A stretch of 64,000 nt of DNA from Geosiphon pyriformis (GCA_016748015.1 JAAOMT010000727.1:99853-163852); one strand, 5' to 3'; shown: positions 34,608 through 47,854, counted from the first letter of the stretch. Notes: generated by a model not told the origin, from the sequence alone. Numbers and translations are program-made.

Positions 34608-36469
34608 ATAATAAATCCAAACCATTTTTGCTTGACTATAAGGCTATTGTTGGCTTTAATATTGCCATCTTAAAGAAGTTTGTTAAGGATTTTGGTTATA
34701 TTATGGATATCAAGCCTGTATTATTAAGGAAGAAAAGAAGAGGTAAGATTTTGGAAGATGATATTAAAAATAAAAAGGTTTTTTTTAAAGAGCCAATTGG
34801 TTATTTCTGGGTTTCAAAAGCTAGAAATACTACAGAATTAGATAGGATAGACATAGAAAAAGAGTGTTTAATTAAGAAAATCAGTTTTAACTATAGTAAT
34901 GGAATTGTTTTTAATAAGAAAGACACTGACCAAATGCCAAAAAGTTCATGTATTAAAACCAAGAAAGATTTGAAGAAGCCATTGAGTAAAATTAATTTTT
35001 TGAATAATGACAGTAATAATAATGTTTTGTTAAATGTTCTGTTTTTTTTTCCCCTTTCTTTGAAAAATTTGGTTAATATTCCTATCAAAAAATTATTTGC
35101 TTTGAATATAAATTTAGATAAGATGACTGAAAAATTATTTCAAAAGAAGCTTGTTGTGATTAAAAAATTGTTTTCAAAGATCAATAGTTTTGGGAGGGTC
35201 TTTATCCCCTCAAAATTTGCTGGCATTATCAGAATAATATTTACTTCTGAATTGAGCTTAATGCAGATTATTGATAAAGCAAAAAATATGAAAATTATGA
35301 TTAAACACCAATCTTAAAAAATTTAGTAAGTGCTTAAATCAGACTATGATATTAAAAGAAATTCCAGTTAAAACATCTATTGAAACTGTGCATGCTGTCA
35401 TTTCTGAATTTGGTGTTGTTAAGTTGATCAAAATACAGCTAGTGAAAATGTGACAAAAGACTGTAGTAGAGTTTAACTAATTAGATTAGGCTAATTTGAT
35501 CACAGCAAAGTGGTCTATCTTAATTGGAAAAGATGCTATATATGTTGTTAGGTCTAATAAAGACAAAAAATCATAGAATAAAAGAGATAATTATAGAGCA
35601 TTGCTCTATACTTTGCCAATAGAGACCAATGCACATAATATTTAAGATAATATTAGCTTAGTAGATGAGAAAACCTATATTATCGACCATTATCCAGTTA
35701 TCTATGCTTGGATTAAGTGTGTAGTTGTTTATTTTAACTTTGCAGCTTCTTTAGATGCTGTTATAGGGACTATACTAGTATTTAGAAATATCAATCTATG
35801 TTGGTCTTATTTAAGCTCTGTTAAATGTGCCAAGTGTGGAAAATTGGGTCATATATTATTAGATTGTGCTTTAAGTAAAAAAAATTCTTTTGGCATTTTT
35901 TATTAAAGAGTGCTGTCAAATAAAAATAAAAGCAGACTGGCATCTATTTATGCCAAATATTTAGCACTAATTGCTCATTTTGTTTTTTTTGGTGGTGTTT
36001 CTTAGACAAAAATTGTTGGTAGACTTTCTTTTCTTTTACTTTCTACACATGTTGGTTTGGCTGACTCTGGTTTTTTTTCAGAGATAAAATCTATCCTGCT
36101 GGTTGTTAATGAGTTAAAATTATGTTTGATTAATATTAAAAGCAGTCTTATCAGCTTTTAGAATAAATTAGTGAGTTGGCTAAAAGATTGAAGTTACTTA
36201 TGCCAACAGTTTTTCAGTCTAGTCCTGGATGTCAGCTGTTGGTCATTCCCTTATTACAAAATTAGATGGGCAATATAGTAATGAGAAAAGACTCAGGTAA
36301 AGCCATTGATAATAAGACTGCTATGGTTTTGGGCTTGTCTGCCTCTCCTAATATATTTAAATTAAAAAATATATTGAAGGTTCTCTCTGCCTTAGTGTTA
36401 TTTTTATTAGCTCATTTTGATGGTTTGGTTTTGGCTAATGATACACTTTCTCAACCTCCTTCTCAATAA
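34608..36469 (+). pseudogene. LINE D ORF1, start codon lost
   Basis: The start ATG of subfamily A/D/E is ATA here (34608). The frame then reads INPNHFCL(D)-like and LRKKRRGKILEDD near 34725. The core KINSFGRVFIPSKFAGIIRI lies near 35175-35235. The RRM-like EFGVVKLIKIQLVKM is near 35406-35450. The zinc knuckle CAKCGKLGHILLDC (about 35828-35870) is intact. The C-terminus is MVLGLSASPNIFKLKNILKV (36330-36390). Several stops and a frameshift near 35316. Confidence 0.75.
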
Positions 36470-36482
36470 GTAATTTAGTGTA

Positions 36483-39400
36483 AAAAATTACCACATGTAA
36501 TATTAAAGAGATAAACAATTTTGCAAAGCAAAAAGATATTATCTGTTGACATTTAGATTCTAAGAATAATATTTTAATTGTTACTAAAACTAAGCTTTGC
36601 TCTAATATTAGACTCTAAATTGCAGATAGATTTTCTAGTGTTAAGATATTTACTTCTGGTTTAGATTCTGAATTTTTGAAAGCTAACATTGCTGTAATTA
36701 TGAGTGTTTATTTGGTAAAACATGTCTTAAAGGTGTTTGAAATTCTGAGTAAACTGTTATCAATCCAATTATTGTTCAAAAATAAACAATCTGTTTCTGT
36801 ATTGAATTTATATGCTAAAGCTTTTCTTAACAAACATCTATTTTTGGCTAATTGGATCAACTTTTTTATTGTTCAAGCTTGTAACAAGAGTACTTTTGTT
36901 ATATTAAGGGGTGATTTCAATAAAAATAATTCAAAGAGGAGTATCAGTTTCAAGAAGTATGTAAATTTAGGTTTAATTAACTCTATAATTAGAAGCTTAT
37001 ATGTCAAGACTCCTATGTGGAAGAATTCTAAAAATATAGAAAAGACTATTAATTACATTTTTATTTTGCAAAATTAAACAAATTAGTTGTAAATGTGAAT
37101 GAATTTTTCAATACCAATTACAGTTTTGTTTAAGTTTCAATTGGTCTTAAAGGCATTTTGGATCCAAATTTAAGAGCTGTTTGTATTCAAGCCAATAAGA
37201 ATAGGTGGAATTATAATTTTAAAAATGCAGATAATATTAAGTGGAAATAATTCAAAAATTCAATCTGCAATAATATGGCCATGTTTACTAACAAGTTTTT
37301 TAATTATCTCTATTTTTCTGACTTGGATAGCATATGGAATGTCATTCATAAGATTGTTTGTCTTTTAGCCATTAAAGTTTTTTCGAAGTTTTGATTTAAG
37401 AATTATAATAATGTTTTTACAAAAGAATTTTCTTACTTTTACCAATTAGAACTTTTAATATCTAAACTGGTTAGAGCTTCTTATTTGGCCTTTTGTAATG
37501 TGTTTTTATTGCTACTAGATACATAAAGCAGTCTTAATACTATTAATACCTCTGTGGTGAAATCTTTGTTTTTTATAAAGTTTTATTTTAACATTATTAG
37601 GTTGATTCTGGCTAGGATTAGGAAATTGTACCACTCTTCTAAAATGTTAGAATTAAAACATGTTAAGAAAACTTAGATTAAATTAATGATTAATAAAAGA
37701 ATAGAGAGTTTTAAAGTAGACAAGAGTCACACCATCAGAAGCATTTTGAAGTGGCCATTTTGTAAAGTTGTGTTGGAATATCTGGTTGTTAATAACAAAC
37801 TGATTTTGAAATCTGATCTGGTTAAGGCCAAAGTGGATAAGATTATGGAGGGCTGAATTAGAAAGCATAGAGTGATTGCTAATATTTTAATAAATTGGTT
37901 TTATCAATATTAGCTGTTGGATTATGTTTTTGATGATGTTTTTTCAGATGTGATGTGTCTGATTACTTTCAATAAACTTTTTAGTATTGTTTCTAATCTG
38001 TTTAATAATAAAACTACTGGTTTTTTTGGTATATTCAACAAACTTTTAAAGCATTGTGACAATTCGATTTTGAATAGGCTTTTGGTGCTTTTGAACTCTT
38101 GTTTGTTTTGTGAATTAGTATTCAATTTTTGGAAGAAGGATTGGGTCTCAATAATTCCCAAATCTTACAAGTGAGAAAAAGTTCTCACAAATACCTGTTT
38201 TATTACTTTAATTAAGACTGCTTATAAAATTCTCACCAAAATTTTTTTTGACAAGATCTCTTTTGCTTACAACTCTTTTAACATTCTTTGTGGAATCAAT
38301 TTTTTAGTTTTAAAAGATATAATAATACAATTTTTTATTTTTGCCATTGGTTTGGCAATCAAAGATACTTTAGAAAAAAATTGTAAATTATGGCTTGTTC
38401 TACAAAACATGTAAAAGACCTATGATTTTGTTAGTTGAAAGCATTTTAGAAAAAATCTGGTCAAGATAAAAATATGTGGCAGATTCATTTGGTTTTTTAG
38501 TAGTATCTACAATAATTGTGTTAATAGAATTATAATAAATTTTGGGTTGATAAAAGAATATTGTGTGCATGATAGTTTGGATCAAGAAAAAGTGTTTTTA
38601 TCTTTTCTTTGGTGCATATTTTACAATTCTTTTTTATGTGAAGTCAAGAAACAAAAGAATACATGTAAGTATAGACTGAATTCTTATTTGTAGTCAGATC
38701 TAGTCGTGCAGAATCAGGTGCTGGGCTGTTTTTTTTTCTTGCTGCTAATGCTTTTATTGATGACATGATCTGAATTGGTTTTAGTTAAAATATTACACAA
38801 CACATCCTCAATATTGCTAATAAATTTTTTTGGATCAATGATATTTCTATTAATAATGACAAAATAATGGTCATTCTTATCAATTGCAAATTGGTAGTTC
38901 TTTTTTTATCAATCAGTGACACACTTATTTCTATTGCTAAGAGAGGAAAATCTTATTGTTATCTGGGTATTTTTTTATTCACTGAGAGCTTATCAAAGCT
39001 TAGTATGGCTAAGGTATATTTAAATATGCAATTTTTTGCCAATCTTGTTCTGAGAAAAGCCATCTTAAATAAACAGTTTTCTTATTTGGTATTGGCAGTT
39101 TTTCAACTTATTGTTTATTACAGGATGCAATTCAGCTTTATTTCTGTCAATGTTTGTAATAAATGGGATACAATAATTTGTAAAGACTTAAAGTTAAAAT
39201 CCTTTGTCTTTCAATTTCTCTAATAATATACTCTACCACTCTTCTTTCTATGGCTTAAAAACTTTTGAACAGGTTTAAACTGAAAGCAAATTGGCATTTT
39301 TTGTAAACTTTGTAAACTTAAATGGAATATTGGGTTATTTGTTTGCATACAGATCTCATAACTTGCAGATTTAATGCTGAAGTGCATGCCATCTTTTGAG

Positions 39401-41125
39401 CTTTTCAGCTCATTTTAAGATCAGTCTTTCTAATAATTTCTTGGCTAGTGTGGTTTGTATTTTTGTTGTGTATAATTTATCAAATAATCCTATGGACAAC
39501 TTTTTTTATTTTCAGAATAGAACTCCCATGTCTACTATTCTGAATGAGTCTAAATTTTTTAAGTTTTTCCTTTTACTTTGATAATATGGTATTGTTTTTG
39601 TGAACCAATTTTATTGTTGAAATGGTGCAGTTTTTAATTGGAAAATCTTCAAATAGTAGAAAAAATTAGACTTTTATGGTCTTATTTCTAATTGGTTTAA
39701 GATATTTGTTAACTTTTTTAATGGTGTGGCTTCTCATTTTATCTGCTTCTTCTCTGTGAATGATGTGAAACCTACAAATATTTTAAAGTCTTATGATTTC
39801 AGGTTAATTCATGATTATTTGTTAGATGTTAATACTAATAGCTTGTTTATCTATATAGATAGTTCTTTGAAAAACTTGAGAACAGTTAACATAAATGTTG
39901 AGACTGCAGCTTTTTTTGAGAATATTGGCTTGAATTTAAGTATCAGAATTTTTGGTTTGATGTCTTTAACTTTGGTGAAATTGCAGGCTATAATATTGGC
40001 TCTCAAATATGTTTTCTCACTCAACTTAATTTATTTGTACATGAACAGTTAGATAGCTTTGAATGTATGTAAATCAGAATTAAGTTTAGTGTGTTTTGAT
40101 TTTTGGAATTAGTATTGAATCAAATACTAACACATTAGGAAAGTTATTTGTAGTAAGAATTTGAGAATTAACTGGCTTAAAATCAAAGATTACTCAGATG
40201 TTCTGGATAATGAGCATGCTAACACACTTGTTAATGCCATATCTTTTTCTAATTGGTACCTTTTTTTCTATTTGAAAGAATGTTCTTTAGTAGCTGAAAA
40301 TTATGCTGTTTTAAGTAATTTTAGACATTTTGTTTATAACATCTTTTGATCTGTTTATTATATACACTAAGAGGTTGGCTCTGGCTCTAGATTCTTGAAT
40401 TGTAGTTTGCATTCAGACATTGATTAGCATACTTTATCTTTGATATGACATTCCGATTTGTATATGGCTACTGGTTTTACTAGTAAGTCTATTGCTAAAG
40501 CTTATATTTATTTCATGAAAGCCTTTTATCATCAGCTCTCCATTGCAGTTTAGAAGCACCTATATAACAGATATTATTCTAGTGTGCTGTGTTTATATTG
40601 TAAGAATGTTGAGGTTTTGGCCATGTTTTTTCTTGCATAATTAATGCTTCTGTTCACTGTTATTTGTTAAATATCCATACAGATTTCTGAAGAATATTTT
40701 CTGGTGTTTTTCACTCCTTTTTATGCATATCTCAACTGTTGTTTTTCTGTTTTTCTGATATCACAGTTTATATAATTCTCTTCAAAAACTTTGTTTTTAA
40801 TGATTAATACCAGAAAGCTGCTGTTGTCTTTAGTAATTTCAAGACCACAGATTGTAAAATTGTAAACTTTGTGCATGATTTCTGTTTTAGGAATGAGATT
40901 TAGTTGGTTTGTGCCAAGCATTATACTTTTTTAAAAAAGAATGGGCTAATTTCACATAATAATTTAATTTTCACTCTCATTTTTAAGTTGTTTTTGGTGC
41001 TTTCTACTAGTATAGTTAGACTGTATAGTATTACTAAGACTTTTGGTGTTAGTTTTGGTTTATATAAGTTTTGTTTATTTTTTTTAGGAATTGGAAACAC
41101 TATTTCAGTTCATATAAATGTTTAA
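36483..41125 (+). pseudogene. LINE D ORF2: EN-RT-RNase H-zinc finger, disabled
   Basis: EN: KITTCNIKE at 36485, VTKTKL, RGDFNKNNSKRS (GDFN kept) near 36910. RT: WVSIIPKSYK near 38140, LVLQNM-KTYDFVS, and the catalytic box FIDD (both Asp kept) near 38754. RNase H: IYIDSSLKNL near 39850, LVKLQAIILALKY, with the GHSG box decayed to IKDYSDVLDN. C-terminal segments ATGFTSKSIAKAYIYFMK and FGLYKFCLFFLGIGN precede the stop at 41125. Many stops and frameshifts. Confidence 0.75.
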
Positions 41126-41265
41126 TATTGTCCTAATTGGTCTTAATGACTGGTTATATGTAAAAAATACATAATTTATACTTTGTTTAGATTACTTATA
41201 TGATATATAATGCTAAATAGTATTTAAATTCACTTGTTAAACTAATAAAAAAAAAAAAACTATTT

Positions 41266-42105
41266 GTTTTTATTTTATTTAAGTATTTAACAATTTTTTA
41301 TTTAAATAATTATTTAATTTTTTATTTTAAACATATTTATATATTTAAGTTCAATAACTTTTACATTAATATTAAATATATTTTACAAAATTATTTATTA
41401 TTTATTTTTATTTTTATTATTAATTTAATATTTTTATTATTTAAAAGACATATTATAGTTTTGTAAATTTTTAAACAACAAAATAATAATTTTAACTATT
41501 TTTAATAAAAAATAATTTAAATTATTAAACACTAATAAATTTAATAAATTTATTAAAATCAATTTTTATAAGTAAAATTTTAAAAATAATATTTTTACAA
41601 ATATAATTTTTATTATTTTTAATAATTTTTTTGTTATTTATTTACTTAAATTTATAATATAAAAATAATTTTTTTTTATAAAGTTGTAAAATTAATTTTT
41701 TTTAATTGCATAAATAATTATTTATATTTACTACAATAATCAAAAAAATATAATTTAAAAAACAAAAATAATATAAACTTTATTAAACTTAATTTTTGTC
41801 TTTTTATTTAATTTGTTTTTTTTAAATAAATTTATATTATTTAAAATATTTTTTTTAATCAAATTTATTTAAAAACTTTTTTTAAAAATAAAATAATAAA
41901 ATTAATTAGCTTTTATATTTAATAATATTTAAATATTCTACTTTTATTTTTAATTTTAATTTTAATTTAATTTATTTTTATATTATTATTTTTATCTTTA
42001 AAATAAATATAAATTTAATCTTATCTTAATAATATTTTTTAATTTAATTTTTAATAAAAATAAACTTTTTTAATTATTTTTTTTTAATAAACACTATTAT
42101 TATTA
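41266..42105. other. Extremely AT-rich spacer, no gene seen
   Basis: Almost only A and T (TTATTT, AATAAT and TTTTTA runs). No LINE or LTR segment could be recognised. It separates LINE D from LINE E. Confidence 0.6.
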
Positions 42106-43521
42106 AAAAACTTCTTTATTTTTTTTATTTCAAATTTTCAAAAAAGAGTCAAAAAGTTTTCTGAAAAAAGTTTTTTACTATTTAGTATGATAAATCCAAA
42201 CTGTTTTTGCTTGATTACAAGATTATTGTTGGCTATAGTATTGCTATTATAAAGAAATCTATTAAAGACTTTGGTTTTAGTACTAATAGCAAAGATGTTG
42301 TTTTTAGAAAAAAGAAAAAAAAAGTGCTTTGAAAGATAATACTGCTCAAGGGCTAGTTTCTACTAAGAAAATAGTTGGAAGTTCTTAGAGCTTTAAAGTT
42401 AATAATACAATAAAATCTGATAGTATTGATATAGAAAATGAGTTTCTAGTAGAGAAAACCAGTTTGAATTATGCTGAAAAAAGTGTGTTTAATAAAAAAA
42501 ACTTCAGCTAAATGCTGAAAAAACTAAAATTAATAACCAAAAAAGCTTTGAATACACTTTTGGGAAAAATTGACTTCTTAAATAATAATAATAATAATAA
42601 TATTTTTTTAGATGCTTCTATGGTTTTTTTTCTGCCACTTAAAAATCTAGTCAATATGTTTGTTAGAAAGTTATATGTCTTGGATATTAGTCTGAATAAT
42701 GTTGTTAAAAAGTTATTTTTAAAAGTCAATGGTTTTGGAAAGACATTTATTCTTTTAAAATTTGCTAAGATCATTAGAACAACTTTTATTTCCAAATCAA
42801 ATTTAATGCAGATTACTGAAAAGATTAAGAATGTAAAAATTTTGGTAAACACTAATTTCAAAAAATCTGTTAGGCATTCAAATTAGGCTGTAATTGTGAA
42901 AAAACTTCCAATTAGGATGTCAATTAAGGCTGTACATACTGTGCTGTCCAAGTTTAAAATAATTAAGTTAATTAATATGCAATTGGTAAGACTATAACAA
43001 AAGGCTGTAATAGAATTTAAGCAATTAAAGCATGCTGATTTGGTTGTGATTAAATGGTCTGTTGTAATTGAAAAAAATGTTGTGTGTATTACTAAAACTA
43101 ATAAAAATAAGAAATCTTGAAATACAAGGGATTGTAATAAAATACTGCTGTATACTCTGTTAATAAATACCAATGTACATAATATTTGGAATTATATTAT
43201 TTTAGTAGATGAGAAGACATGTGTTATTAAATATTATTTGGTTATATATATTTAGACCAGATATATAGTTGTTTGCTTTAACTCTGTTAATTATTGGATA
43301 CTGCTATAATAATCACATCAGTGCTAAGAAGCACCAATTTATGCTGGTTTTATCTAGAATCTGTTAGATGTACAAAGTGTAGGAATTTGGGTCATATATC
43401 TTTAAACTGTTCTATAGGTAAGAATTATTCCTTTGGCTGTTCTTTTCATAAGACATTATCAAATTCAGATAAAAGCTAATTGGTTGTTATCTATACTAAA
43501 CACTCAATATTTGTTGTTTAT
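42106..43521 (+). pseudogene. LINE E: 5' UTR and ORF1 up to the zinc knuckle, cut by a gypsy insertion
   Basis: Same 5' UTR as LINEs A and D. ORF1 ATG at 42187 (MINPNCFCLITRL). The core NGFGKTFILLKFAKIIRTTF lies near 42730-42790, and the RRM-like SKFKIIKLINMQLVRL near 42948-42995. The zinc knuckle CTKCRNLGHISLNC (about 43372-43412) is intact. The frame has stops. The sequence breaks off at 43521, where the inverted gypsy LTR begins, so the rest of LINE E should lie beyond the right edge of the window. Confidence 0.75.
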
Positions 43522-43725
43522 TATTACAGGTAATTATTTGGAGTGTTGATACAAATAACAAACTCATAACTTGGTGTTCAATAGTTGAATTATATTAGTA
43601 ATCTCTGAAGGTTTTTGTATCTAAAGGTTTTGAGTTGGAATCTTTTGTATAATAGACAGAAATTTAATAGTTGTTTTTAGTAGTCTTTTAAAATATTGAT
43701 TCTATCAAATTTTTTTCTTTAGCAT

Positions 43726-44684
43726 TATTACTGGAGGTTTTTGGTCTCTTTTCTTGAATGTTGTTAATATCTGTTTGTTGTAAATTCACGTTTTTTTAGA
43801 AGTAGTTAGATTTTCAATAACTGAATTTATCTTTAAATTATTTTCTATAATTTAAACTGCTGGGCTTATAAGTGGAATGGCCAATTCTATGCCAGTTACT
43901 TTGTGTAGTTACATTGTAGTAAATGTCAACTCTTTCTTAAGAATTGCTCATCTAGAAGCTTATTAAAATGTGTAGTTACTTTGCTGTGAAAATCAACTTT
44001 TCTACAGGAATCTTGTTTATAGACTACCTAAATGATTATGATAAAAAAATAAAAGAAATATAAAAGAAATGAAATTTTGTCAAGGGAAATGTTTTCTATT
44101 CAGATCTGGAGTCACTAACAGTTTATTGAAATTGGTAGCTAATCAATTTCAAAATATTAGTTGTGTTAAGAAAATTTTAAGTATAATAATTTAAGGATTT
44201 TGGTTTTTGAATATTTAATTTTTATTTGATTTGGTAAAAAGTAATTTGTTCTAATTAAGATATCTAAAGTAAAATACTATGGTAAGATATGAGAAAATAC
44301 ATTTTTTTGAAAAGAGAAGCTCTTTTTTTATACAACTTGTCGTAGTACTAGTCTTTGAACTTGCATTTTTCTCTTTGCTCTAATTTCAACAAACTAAAGC
44401 TATATTTTGGCAAACTACAAGTTATTTCACTGAACTATTGATTATTTCGGCCAATTTTTCATTAATTTCGGCGAATTTTGACTATGTTAAATGGTTTAGG
44501 GTATTGTGTAATCTGATCATTTTAATTTCTATGATACAAATTGGGTTATTGATTAAATAATAATAATTGCTAATTTGATTAAATAATAAGTAATAATTGA
44601 AATAGTAATCATATATGCTAATTAATAATAGAAATTATAAGAGTGATTTTATGCTAATTAATAGCTAAAATTTTACTGGTAACA
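43726..44684. mobile_element. Solo LTR-like insertion inside the gypsy 3' LTR
   Basis: 959 bp from TATTACTGG to CTGGTAACA, near-inverted termini of the LTR type (TGTTAC...GTAACA). A 4-bp duplication GCAT/GTAT (43722-43725 and 44685-44688) flanks it. Removal restores the LTR sequence AGCATAATGGCCAG, as in the copy near 63774. No coding sequence. It holds a spaced direct repeat (TGTGTAGTTACWTTG at about 43900 and 43970) and a pair of ATTTCGGC-containing units at about 44443-44475. Family and orientation not fixed. Confidence 0.65.
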
Positions 44685-45189
44685 GTATAATGGCCAGTTT
44701 ATTCTGGCAGTTGTACTCTTTTGATAAGCTCTCTATTAAGTTATAAATTTTATACTCTTATTTTTGGGTCTTTTACCAGGTTATTCTTGACATCAATTAC
44801 TTAGTATTTAATCTTTTAAATTAGTTAGTAAACAACAAACAACAAAAGAGATAAAAAAAAATAAAGAAATAAAAGAAAATAAAAGAAAAAGAAGAAATTA
44901 GTATCTCATTAATAGCTATGATCAAGAATTATTGTTTCAATGTAATTAAGGATTGAATTCTATTAACATAGAGTATAAATAGAATAGAAATGATTAATAT
45001 TTTTTAATTAAGTAATGATAACAAGAATTCAAGTAGTAATTAATAATTTATTGATATATAATATGGATTTTAAATTGCTTCTAACTGTGTTTCTTAATTG
45101 GATATTTTAGTTGTGAGTTTTAGCTATAGATTTTGTTTTTTCTGCTTCTAATATTCTTGCTATATATACATAATTGATGTTTTATGAGA

Positions 45190-45350
45190 TCTTATACATT
45201 TATGAACAATGTGTTATAATTTCTTGAACAATGTTCACATTGCTAAGAAATATGCTTTAATCTACTAATATTGCTTATATTGCTAAGCAATATGTCTTAA
45301 TCTACTAACATTGCTCACATTGCTAAGTAATGTGCTATCATTTATTAGTA
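45190..45350. repeat. About 40-bp tandem repeat in the gypsy LTR U3
   Basis: Units of the form ATATGCTTTAATCTACTAAT plus ATTGCTTATATTGCTAAG, about 3 copies. Confidence 0.65.
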
Positions 45351-45443
45351 ATATGTATATGTGTTCAATATTATCTTTTTTTAGTCTATTTTTCTTATCT
45401 GTTTTTTTTATTATTTCTCTTGTACTCTTTTTTATAAATAATA

Positions 45444-46860
45444 TTATCTTCTTTTTTTTAATATTGAGTTCTATTAAAAGCTTTATTTTGTATTAATTTT
45501 ATTACTTTTTTTTCTAATACTATTTGTTCAATTCTGGTTTTTATGTCTTCTACTTATAAGTTGTTTATTCTTTCTTACTGGTTAATGATTATTGTTTTCA
45601 TTTTTGGGTGTAGTAGTATTTCTAAATAATTTTGAAATATAGTATATAGCCAATAGATTATTCTAATATAAAGTAATAAATTTGTTTTCTTTTTAATAAA
45701 GTCTTTAATTTGCTGTATTATTTCTTGATTGAATATTCTTTTAGATTTATCAATATATAGTTTTTGAATATTTAACTTTTGTTTCTATTGATAGTAATAG
45801 TATAGTATTGGAAGTTGTTCTGTTCAGTGTTTTTAACTTTTTTTTATTAGCTTCTCTATTAGAACAATTATAAATATTTTTCCAAAAGTATTTTTTACTT
45901 TTTCTATTATTTTATCTGATTAATGTTTTGTTAAATTTAGTAGTTACTGATATAGTATATTTCTTGCTTTTCTTTTTTTTTGGTGTTCTGATAGCAGATT
46001 GTTTGATGGTTGATAACAAGTTCTATATCCAATTGTTGTTAATTTATAGCTTGGAATAATTGTTGAACTTTTGAATAGATGTGGTCTAGAATTTTCCATT
46101 TTTTTGTTGTTGTTTTTGTCACATATATTGTGTCTTTTTATATTATTTTGGTTAATCACTTTGATGTGTTTGTATTAATGATTATAATTGGTTTCAGATT
46201 TTATGAAATTTCATCTGGTTAGACTAGTATTTGTTGTGATTCCAGTTATAAAATATTACTAATAAATAATGATACTATATTGTAATATGGTTTTAATTAA
46301 TTTCTATATGTTGCTTTAGCTAAAATTTTGTTGTCTCATTTTAGTTTATAAGCTCTATTTTTTAGAATTTCTTCAATATGAAATAGTCTATTCTATTTGA
46401 GATCAAATTTTCTATTCTATTGTTTTTCTGCTTTGGTATAATATAATAATACTTTGTTTCCAATTCTAAATTTAACTGGTTTATTTGGAAATTGGTTATT
46501 ATGTTGTTTTTTTTGTTTTTTTTGTGATCTTTGAATATTATTAGCTGTTTTTTGTCTTTTGTTTTCTAAAATTTTTATTAGTTTATATTTTTTTTTAGCA
46601 ATGTTCTTTGTAAAATGGCTTCTGTTATTGGTTTTTTTGGATATGTGTTAATGTTTATCTTAACTGGTAATGTTGTTGTTCTACTAAAAACAAGTTTAAA
46701 TGGTGTTGCTTATATAATATCTTGTTTCATTGTTTAATAAGCAAATAGTACTGATAATATAAACAAATCTTATTTATCCTGGTTTTTTTGGCTGATTTTG
46801 CCTATTGTTTTATACAATGTTCTGTTAAACTTTTTAACTAAGCCATTTGTTTATAGATAA
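45444..46860 (-). pseudogene. Minus-strand gypsy: integrase C-terminal half and 3' region
   Basis: Complementary to the region 54575-55975 of the plus-strand gypsy. At its right edge the minus strand reads ATAAACAAATGGCTTAGTTA, matching ATAAACAAATAGTTTAGTTG at 54577, just after the HP motif of the integrase core. The sequence then runs through the C-terminal (GPY/F-like) domain with many stops. The purine tract next to the LTR is at 45444-45460. The other half begins at 56905. Confidence 0.8.
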
Positions 46861-47791
46861 TATTATATTTAGAAAAATAATAATAATACATAATCAAAAA
46901 AAGAGAAAAACACATAATTATAAATTAGCTAATTAGAATAGAGAAAAAAAAAAGAAAATTTTTTAGGAAATTTTGGATGTTTTAGGAAATCCAGAATTAT
47001 TCAGAAAATCTAAGATATTTCAGAAAAGTTGAGAATTTTTGAGAAAATTCTGGAAGTTTCAGGAAATCAAAAATTTTGCAGGAAATTTAGCAAAGAAAAA
47101 AGATTTCTCATGTAAAAAAAATTATGTATATATAACAGTAATATTAGAAACAAGAAAAGCATCTATCCCAGAATAAAAATCTTTATCCCTACTTATTTAT
47201 TAATCACTTTAAAGATAGTTATTATTAACAGAAGTAAAATCATCAAATATCAAATAAAATATACTTGTTATTATCTAATCTATGTTATTGTTATTTGTTT
47301 GAGAATCTAATTACTATTTTTTTTATTAACACTCCATGTTGATAAAATTTAACACTTAATTACACTGAAACAATAGCTTTTAATTATGGCTATTGACAAG
47401 ATACTAATCTTTAATTGTCTTGGCTTATTTTTTTATTTTTTCTTAATTTCTTTTATTTCTTTTATTTTGTTTTCTTTGTTGTTCTACTAATCAATTGAAA
47501 ATTAAGCACTGAATTATTGACATCAAGGATTGCCTGGTAAAAGACCTCTGTAAGTGGGTAAAACATATAAAAAATACAGATTGCTTACCAAAAAAATACA
47601 GGCCACTAAGCTAAGAAAAAAATTGACAGAATTGCAATTCTGAGAAGCTATGGATAAACACTACTTGAATTTTTGTCTATTATACAAAGAACTCAACCAA
47701 AACCTTTAGATATTACCAACTGTATAGGCTATTGAGCATCAAGTTATGGGATTGTTATTTGTTTTAAAATTCCAAATAATCAACTATAACA
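46861..47791 (+). repeat. 5' LTR of the plus-strand gypsy
   Basis: 931 bp, TATTATATTTAG...ATAACA. TATA-like ATGTATATATAAC near 47127. U3 carries imperfect units of about 19-20 bp (TTTCAGAAAATC type) at 46960-47065. Roughly 80 percent identical by eye to the 3' LTR, with many transitions, so the insertion is not recent. Confidence 0.85.
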
Positions 47792-47792
47792 T

Positions 47793-47812
47793 TTGGTGTT
47801 TCTTATAAGATA
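47793..47812 (+). other. Primer-binding-like site of the plus-strand gypsy
   Basis: TTGGTGTTTCTTATAAGAT follows the 5' LTR. The minus-strand copy at 63551-63573 keeps the less decayed TGGTGCTTCCTGTAAGAT, complementary to an RNA ending GGAAGCACCA. The tRNA could not be identified by eye. Confidence 0.5.
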
Positions 47813-47854
47813 TAATTTTACAGAGAATCTGTATCAACAAACAACCATTCAAAA

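Larger units (their letters stand above)
34524..41256 (+). mobile_element. LINE D: full-length, strongly decayed LINE
   Basis: About 6.73 kb, same layout and length as LINE A. Its 5' UTR (about 34524-34607) matches those of A and E, ORF1 starts at the equivalent site, ORF2 ends near 41125, and the 3' UTR ends with TTCACTTGTTAAAC and 13 A's. A 9-bp duplication flanks it. Both ORFs carry many stops and the copy has drifted strongly toward A+T. Confidence 0.8.
43522..45443 (-). repeat. 3' LTR of the minus-strand gypsy element, split by a solo LTR
   Basis: Reads inverted: TATTACAGGTAATTATTTGG at 43522 is the complement of the LTR end CCAAATAATCATCTGTAACA. The other edge is near 45443, next to an inverted purine tract (45444-45460). 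The segments 43530-43720 and 44690-44850 match 63580-63770 and 63780-63910 of the 5' LTR, with mostly transitions. A solo LTR occupies 43726-44684. Without it the LTR is about 960 bp. Tandem units of about 40 bp (TCTACTAAYATTGCT type) occupy about 45190-45350. Confidence 0.8.

Noticed and set aside
42592-42602. (AAT)n microsatellite inside LINE E ORF1
   Set aside because: It encodes an Asn run also present in LINE D ORF1; part of the element rather than a separate repeat feature.
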